Positions 1 through 7,275 of a DNA stretch of 7,275 nt are shown in pieces (positions within the stretch are counted from its first letter, which is position 1; each line of letters begins with the position of its first letter). The translations under genes were made by a program, and so were the position numbers. The notes beneath the pieces are model-generated. The model ran no database searches. It was not told the origin of the DNA and worked only from the letters and a program-made list of their open reading frames with translations. The stretch is from JB111 sp052093225 (GTDB taxonomy: Bacteria > Actinomycetota > Actinomycetes > Actinomycetales > Actinomycetaceae), in NCBI GenBank assembly GCA_052093225.1, contig JBQDDG010000075.1, forward strand, positions 1-7,275, given 5' to 3'.

Positions 1-1123
<1,123 letters not shown>

Positions 1124-1130
1124 GTCGGGT

Positions 1131-1136
1131 TCTCCT
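1131..1136 (-). promoter_or_regulatory. Ribosome binding site of fusA
   Basis: On the minus strand AGGAGA lies 7 nt before the GTG at 1123-1121. It favours this GTG over the in-frame ATG at 1108-1106. The in-frame TGA at 1138-1136 partly overlaps the site and rules out any start further upstream. The site sits in a 10-bp palindrome, CCTCATGAGG (1134-1143), which can form only a weak 3-bp RNA stem. Confidence 0.85.
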
Positions 1137-1166
1137 CATGAGGGTCGGTGTCGTTCGGTCGGCGCG

Positions 1167-1191
1167 GCGCGGCCGGGGTCCCCGGCCGCGC
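1167..1191 (-). other. Strong GC hairpin in the rpsG-fusA gap
   Basis: This is a perfect inverted repeat with 12-nt arms (1167-1178 and 1180-1191) around a single central base. In RNA it would form about 11 GC pairs with a 3-nt loop. It starts 4 nt after the rpsG stop codon and ends about 30 nt before the fusA Shine-Dalgarno site. No T-run follows on the transcribed side, so it is not a classical intrinsic terminator. It could be an attenuator that lowers fusA relative to rpsL-rpsG, a barrier that protects the upstream mRNA from 3' exonucleases, or a processing site. The structure is seen directly; the role is inferred. Confidence 0.7.
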
Positions 1192-1195
1192 GCGG

Positions 1196-1666
1196 TCACC
1201 AGCGGTAGTGCGCGAAGGCGCGGTTGGCCTCGGCCATCTTGTGGATGTCCTCGCGACGCTTGACCGCGGCGCCCAGGCCGTTGGACGCGTCGAGGATCTC
1301 GTTCATCAGACGCTCGGTCATCGTCTTCTCGCGGCGTGCGCGCGAGTAGTCGACGAGCCAGCGCAGCGCGAGGGTGGTCGACCGGGACGGCCGGACCTCC
1401 ACGGGCACCTGGTAGGTCGAGCCGCCGACGCGGCGCGAACGCACCTCGAGGGAGGGGCGCACGTTGTCGAGCGCGCGCTTGAGGACCGTCGTCGGGTCGC
1501 CCTCGGTCTTGCCACGGACGCCCTCGAGGGCGCCGTAGACGATCCGCTCGGCGGTGGACTTCTTGCCGTCCAGCAGCACGCGGTTGACCAGCTGGGTGAC
1601 GATCGCCGAGCCGTAGACCGGGTCGACGACGACGGGACGCTTCGGGGCAGGACCCTTACGAGGCAT
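1196..1666 (-). CDS. rpsG: 30S ribosomal protein S7
   Basis: S7 binds the 3' major domain of 16S rRNA, nucleates assembly of the 30S head and lies beside the E-site tRNA. The 156-residue product, beginning MPRKGPAPKRPVVVDPVYG, matches the family's usual actinobacterial length. The S7 signature is visible at about residues 15-47, running from DPVYGS through LLDGKKSTAERIVYGA. The basic stretch SRRVGGSTYQVPVEV and the C-terminal KRREDIHKMAEANRAFAHYRW are also typical. The frame stays open upstream into rpsL, so the start is set by conservation and by AAGGAG 8 nt upstream, not by a stop codon. Its ATG shares one base with the rpsL TAA (TAATG), which suggests translational coupling. In E. coli S7 represses its own operon by binding the rpsL-rpsG spacer; no such spacer exists here, so that mechanism cannot work in the same form. 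Identity is certain. Confidence 0.98.
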   Translation of the reverse strand: MPRKGPAPKRPVVVDPVYGSAIVTQLVNRVLLDGKKSTAERIVYGALEGVRGKTEGDPTTVLKRALDNVRPSLEVRSRRVGGSTYQVPVEVRPSRSTTLALRWLVDYSRARREKTMTERLMNEILDASNGLGAAVKRREDIHKMAEANRAFAHYRW

Positions 1667-2040
1667 TACTTCTTCTCCTTCTTGGCGCCGTAGCGGCTGC
1701 GGGCCTGCTGGCGGTTCTTGACGCCCTGCGTGTCGAGCGCACCGCGCACGATCTTGTAACGGACACCGGGAAGGTCCTTCACACGGCCGCCGCGCACGAG
1801 CACCATCGAGTGCTCCTGCAGGTTGTGGCCGACGCCCGGGATGTACGCCGTGACCTCGATGCCGCTGGACAGACGGACGCGCGCCACCTTGCGCAGGGCC
1901 GAGTTCGGCTTCTTGGGCGTCGTGGTGTAGACGCGGGTGCACACGCCACGGCGCTGCGGGCTCCCCTTGAGGGCCGGCGTGCTCGAGGACGCCGACTTGA
2001 CCGACCGGCCCTTGCGGACCAGCTGCTGGATCGTGGGCAC
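1666..2040 (-). CDS. rpsL: 30S ribosomal protein S12
   Basis: S12 is part of the 30S decoding centre and controls tRNA selection accuracy. The 124-residue product has the length usual in Actinobacteria. The diagnostic core is present: LKGSPQRRGVCTRVYTTTPKK at about residues 24-44, PNSALRKVARVRL at 45-57, and GHNLQEHSMVLVRGGRVKDLPGVRYK at 71-96. Lys43 and Lys88, the positions whose substitution usually gives streptomycin resistance, are both unmutated. The start is GTG, giving (V/M)PTIQQLVRKGRS; GGAG lies 5 nt upstream. The frame is open for 41 more codons upstream, but that stretch is GC-rich leader with no S12 similarity. Residues 14-20 (VKSASSS) look serine-rich where relatives tend to have lysines. 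It is the first gene of the str unit, behind its own promoter and a long leader, and overlaps rpsG by one base. Confidence 0.98.
   Translation of the reverse strand: MPTIQQLVRKGRSVKSASSSTPALKGSPQRRGVCTRVYTTTPKKPNSALRKVARVRLSSGIEVTAYIPGVGHNLQEHSMVLVRGGRVKDLPGVRYKIVRGALDTQGVKNRQQARSRYGAKKEKK
1675..1680 (-). promoter_or_regulatory. Ribosome binding site of rpsG inside the rpsL 3' end
   Basis: AAGGAG on the minus strand lies 8 nt before the rpsG ATG and is read as part of the last lysine and glutamate codons of rpsL (KKEKK end). It sets the rpsG start where the reading frame itself does not. With the TAATG overlap it implies that ribosomes finishing rpsL can restart directly on rpsG. Confidence 0.85.
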
Positions 2041-2256
2041 TACTTCTCCGTCTCGTTGCTGCAACCAGTTCTGATTGCCTCGGGTCGATCTAGGTCTGGG
2101 CCCCGCGCTCGGGCGTGGCGCACCGGGTTCGCACGCGGCCCCTGGGGGCCGTTGCTGACGCACCGGGTGGTCCGCCTCTGGTCGTCCGCCTCCTTGCCGG
2201 TGGTCGTCTACCGGGTCGAGGGCGAGCGCGCGGGGGCCCGATCGGTCCGGGCACCG
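2041..2256 (-). promoter_or_regulatory. Long GC-rich 5' leader of the str operon
   Basis: If transcription starts 6-7 nt after the -10 box, the mRNA carries about 215 nt before the rpsL GTG. I see no convincing small gene: there is no ATG on the coding strand, and no start codon lies at a usable distance after the one strong Shine-Dalgarno-like string. The leader holds a small hairpin at 2136-2151 (6 bp, 4-nt loop), a 10-nt direct repeat (cgcaccgggt on the plus strand) at 2119-2128 and 2159-2168, and a 9-nt direct repeat (gtccgcctc) at 2170-2178 and 2184-2192. A possible long-range pairing joins 2224-2239 with 2098-2110. It may be a regulatory leader, but I recognise no known RNA family. Confidence 0.45.
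2046..2049 (-). promoter_or_regulatory. Ribosome binding site of rpsL
   Basis: GGAG on the minus strand precedes the GTG at 2040-2038 by 5 nt, a slightly short but workable spacing. It supports the GTG that gives the conserved PTIQQLVRKGR N terminus, against the longer in-frame extension that would begin at 2163. Confidence 0.7.
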
Positions 2257-2262
2257 CCGTCC

Positions 2263-2292
2263 AGAGTAGCCGCCGCCGGAATATCACGTCAA
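2263..2292 (-). promoter_or_regulatory. Housekeeping sigma-factor promoter of the str operon
   Basis: The minus strand reads TTGACG (2292-2287), an 18-bp spacer, then TACTCT (2268-2263). The -35 box matches the sigma70/HrdB-type consensus at five of six positions, and the -10 box keeps the key TAnnnT bases. The expected transcription start is near 2256. It lies between the rpoC terminator hairpins and rpsL, which is where a str operon promoter would be expected. The short A/T patch around 2281-2294 stands out in a very GC-rich region. Transcription start data are not available here, so this is a sequence-based call. Confidence 0.7.
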
Positions 2293-2344
2293 AGGACCGG
2301 GGCGAAGTGCGAGGTGTGATGCACCACGTCGGGTGCCTGGGACA

Positions 2345-2379
2345 GGTCGGCCCCGACGCCTGGGGCGTCGGGGCCGACC
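2345..2379 (-). terminator. Probable rpoBC terminator: perfect 16-bp hairpin
   Basis: The arms 2345-2360 and 2364-2379 are perfectly complementary over 16 bp with a 3-nt loop. In the transcript the stem begins 44 nt after the rpoC stop codon. The bases that follow in RNA are UGUCCC, so the U-run is poor. Intrinsic terminators with strong stems and weak U-tracts are often proposed in Actinobacteria. Its place between the rpoC stop and the str promoter supports the call. Confidence 0.8.
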
Positions 2380-2387
2380 GATGCGTC

Positions 2388-2423
2388 CCGGTGGCGGGAG
2401 AGCGTCCGCTCCCCCGCTGCCGG
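2388..2423 (-). terminator. First hairpin directly after rpoC (tandem terminator element)
   Basis: Arms 2394-2403 and 2408-2417 pair over 10 bp in the minus-strand RNA with a GGAC tetraloop; the single mismatch in the DNA repeat becomes a G-U pair only in RNA from this strand. Outside it, two CCGG blocks (2388-2391 and 2420-2423) can add 4 bp across a 2x2 internal loop. The structure begins at the base right after the TGA of rpoC. It may be the first half of a tandem terminator or a 3'-end stabiliser of the rpoC message. Confidence 0.6.
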
Positions 2424-6320
<3,897 letters not shown>

Positions 6321-6329
6321 CGTGTCCTA

Positions 6330-6336
6330 CTTCCTT
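6330..6336 (-). promoter_or_regulatory. Ribosome binding site of rpoC
   Basis: AAGGAAG on the minus strand lies 9 nt before the TTG at 6320-6318. The frame is closed by TAG at 6329-6327, so no earlier start is possible, and the next residues already match the conserved LDVN-FD N terminus. The site and the stop together fix the rare TTG start. A second, weaker AGGA (6328-6325) sits 4 nt from the TTG. Confidence 0.8.
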
Positions 6337-6362
6337 GAACTGTGGTTGCGCTCGTTGAACGT

Positions 6363-6375
6363 GCCGCTGCGCGGC
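6363..6375 (-). other. Small hairpin in the rpoB-rpoC gap
   Basis: GCCGC and GCGGC pair over 5 bp with a 3-nt loop, starting 3 nt after the rpoB stop. It has no T-run and is too small to be a convincing terminator. The rest of the 58-nt gap holds only the rpoC ribosome binding site, so rpoB and rpoC are probably co-transcribed. Confidence 0.35.
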
Positions 6376-6378
6376 GGG

Positions 6379-7275
<897 letters not shown>

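Noticed and set aside
1148..1693. A 181-codon plus-strand frame antisense to rpsG
   Set aside because: Shadow of S7; no ribosome binding site of note and no family resemblance.
1667..1942. N-terminal extension of rpsG giving a 248-residue protein
   Set aside because: The extension overlaps most of rpsL in another frame. S7 is complete at 156 residues from the ATG at 1666, which has its own ribosome binding site.
2041..2163. 41-residue N-terminal extension of rpsL in the same frame
   Set aside because: The extra residues have no S12 similarity, and the conserved family start PTIQQLV follows the GTG at 2040 with GGAG 5 nt upstream.
6363..6375. Terminator between rpoB and rpoC
   Set aside because: The stem is only 5 bp with no T-run, and the two genes are 58 nt apart in the classic co-transcribed arrangement.

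Overview
The window is an ordinary, highly conserved block of core information-processing genes from a high-G+C actinobacterium. RpoC most resembles Actinomycetota: it has an N-terminal helical insertion between the first zinc site and the catalytic core, lacks the large trigger-loop insertion of Proteobacteria, and its catalytic aspartates fall at the same residue numbers as I recall for Mycobacterium RpoC. The wording of S12, S7 and EF-G suggests order Micrococcales, perhaps near Cellulomonadaceae; that placement comes from memory of family sequences and is tentative. All genes lie on the minus strand, so transcription runs from the high-coordinate end to the low-coordinate end.

In transcription order: the 3' part of rpoB (7275 to 6379, open at the window edge), a 58-nt gap, complete rpoC (6320 to 2424), a 383-nt intergenic region, complete rpsL (2040 to 1666), rpsG overlapping it by one base (1666 to 1196), a 72-nt gap with a strong GC hairpin, and the 5' part of fusA (1123 to 1, open at the window edge). 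This is the classic rpoBC-str arrangement.

The 383-nt region separates two transcription units. Next to rpoC it holds two tandem hairpins, the second a perfect 16-bp stem, that look like the rpoBC terminator. Next comes a good housekeeping promoter (TTGACG, 18-bp spacer, TACTCT), followed by a GC-rich leader of about 215 nt before rpsL. The str genes therefore probably have their own promoter and a structured leader.

Functionally, rpoB and rpoC encode the two large RNA polymerase subunits. rpsL and rpsG encode the 30S decoding-centre protein S12 and head-assembly protein S7. fusA encodes the translocase EF-G. Three of the four visible start codons are non-ATG (TTG for rpoC, GTG for rpsL and fusA). 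In-frame stops just upstream tightly bound the rpoC and fusA starts. I found no mobile element, CRISPR array, tRNA, rRNA or unknown gene. The long plus-strand open frames are codon-bias shadows. The items most worth a second look are the RNA structures between genes, not the proteins.
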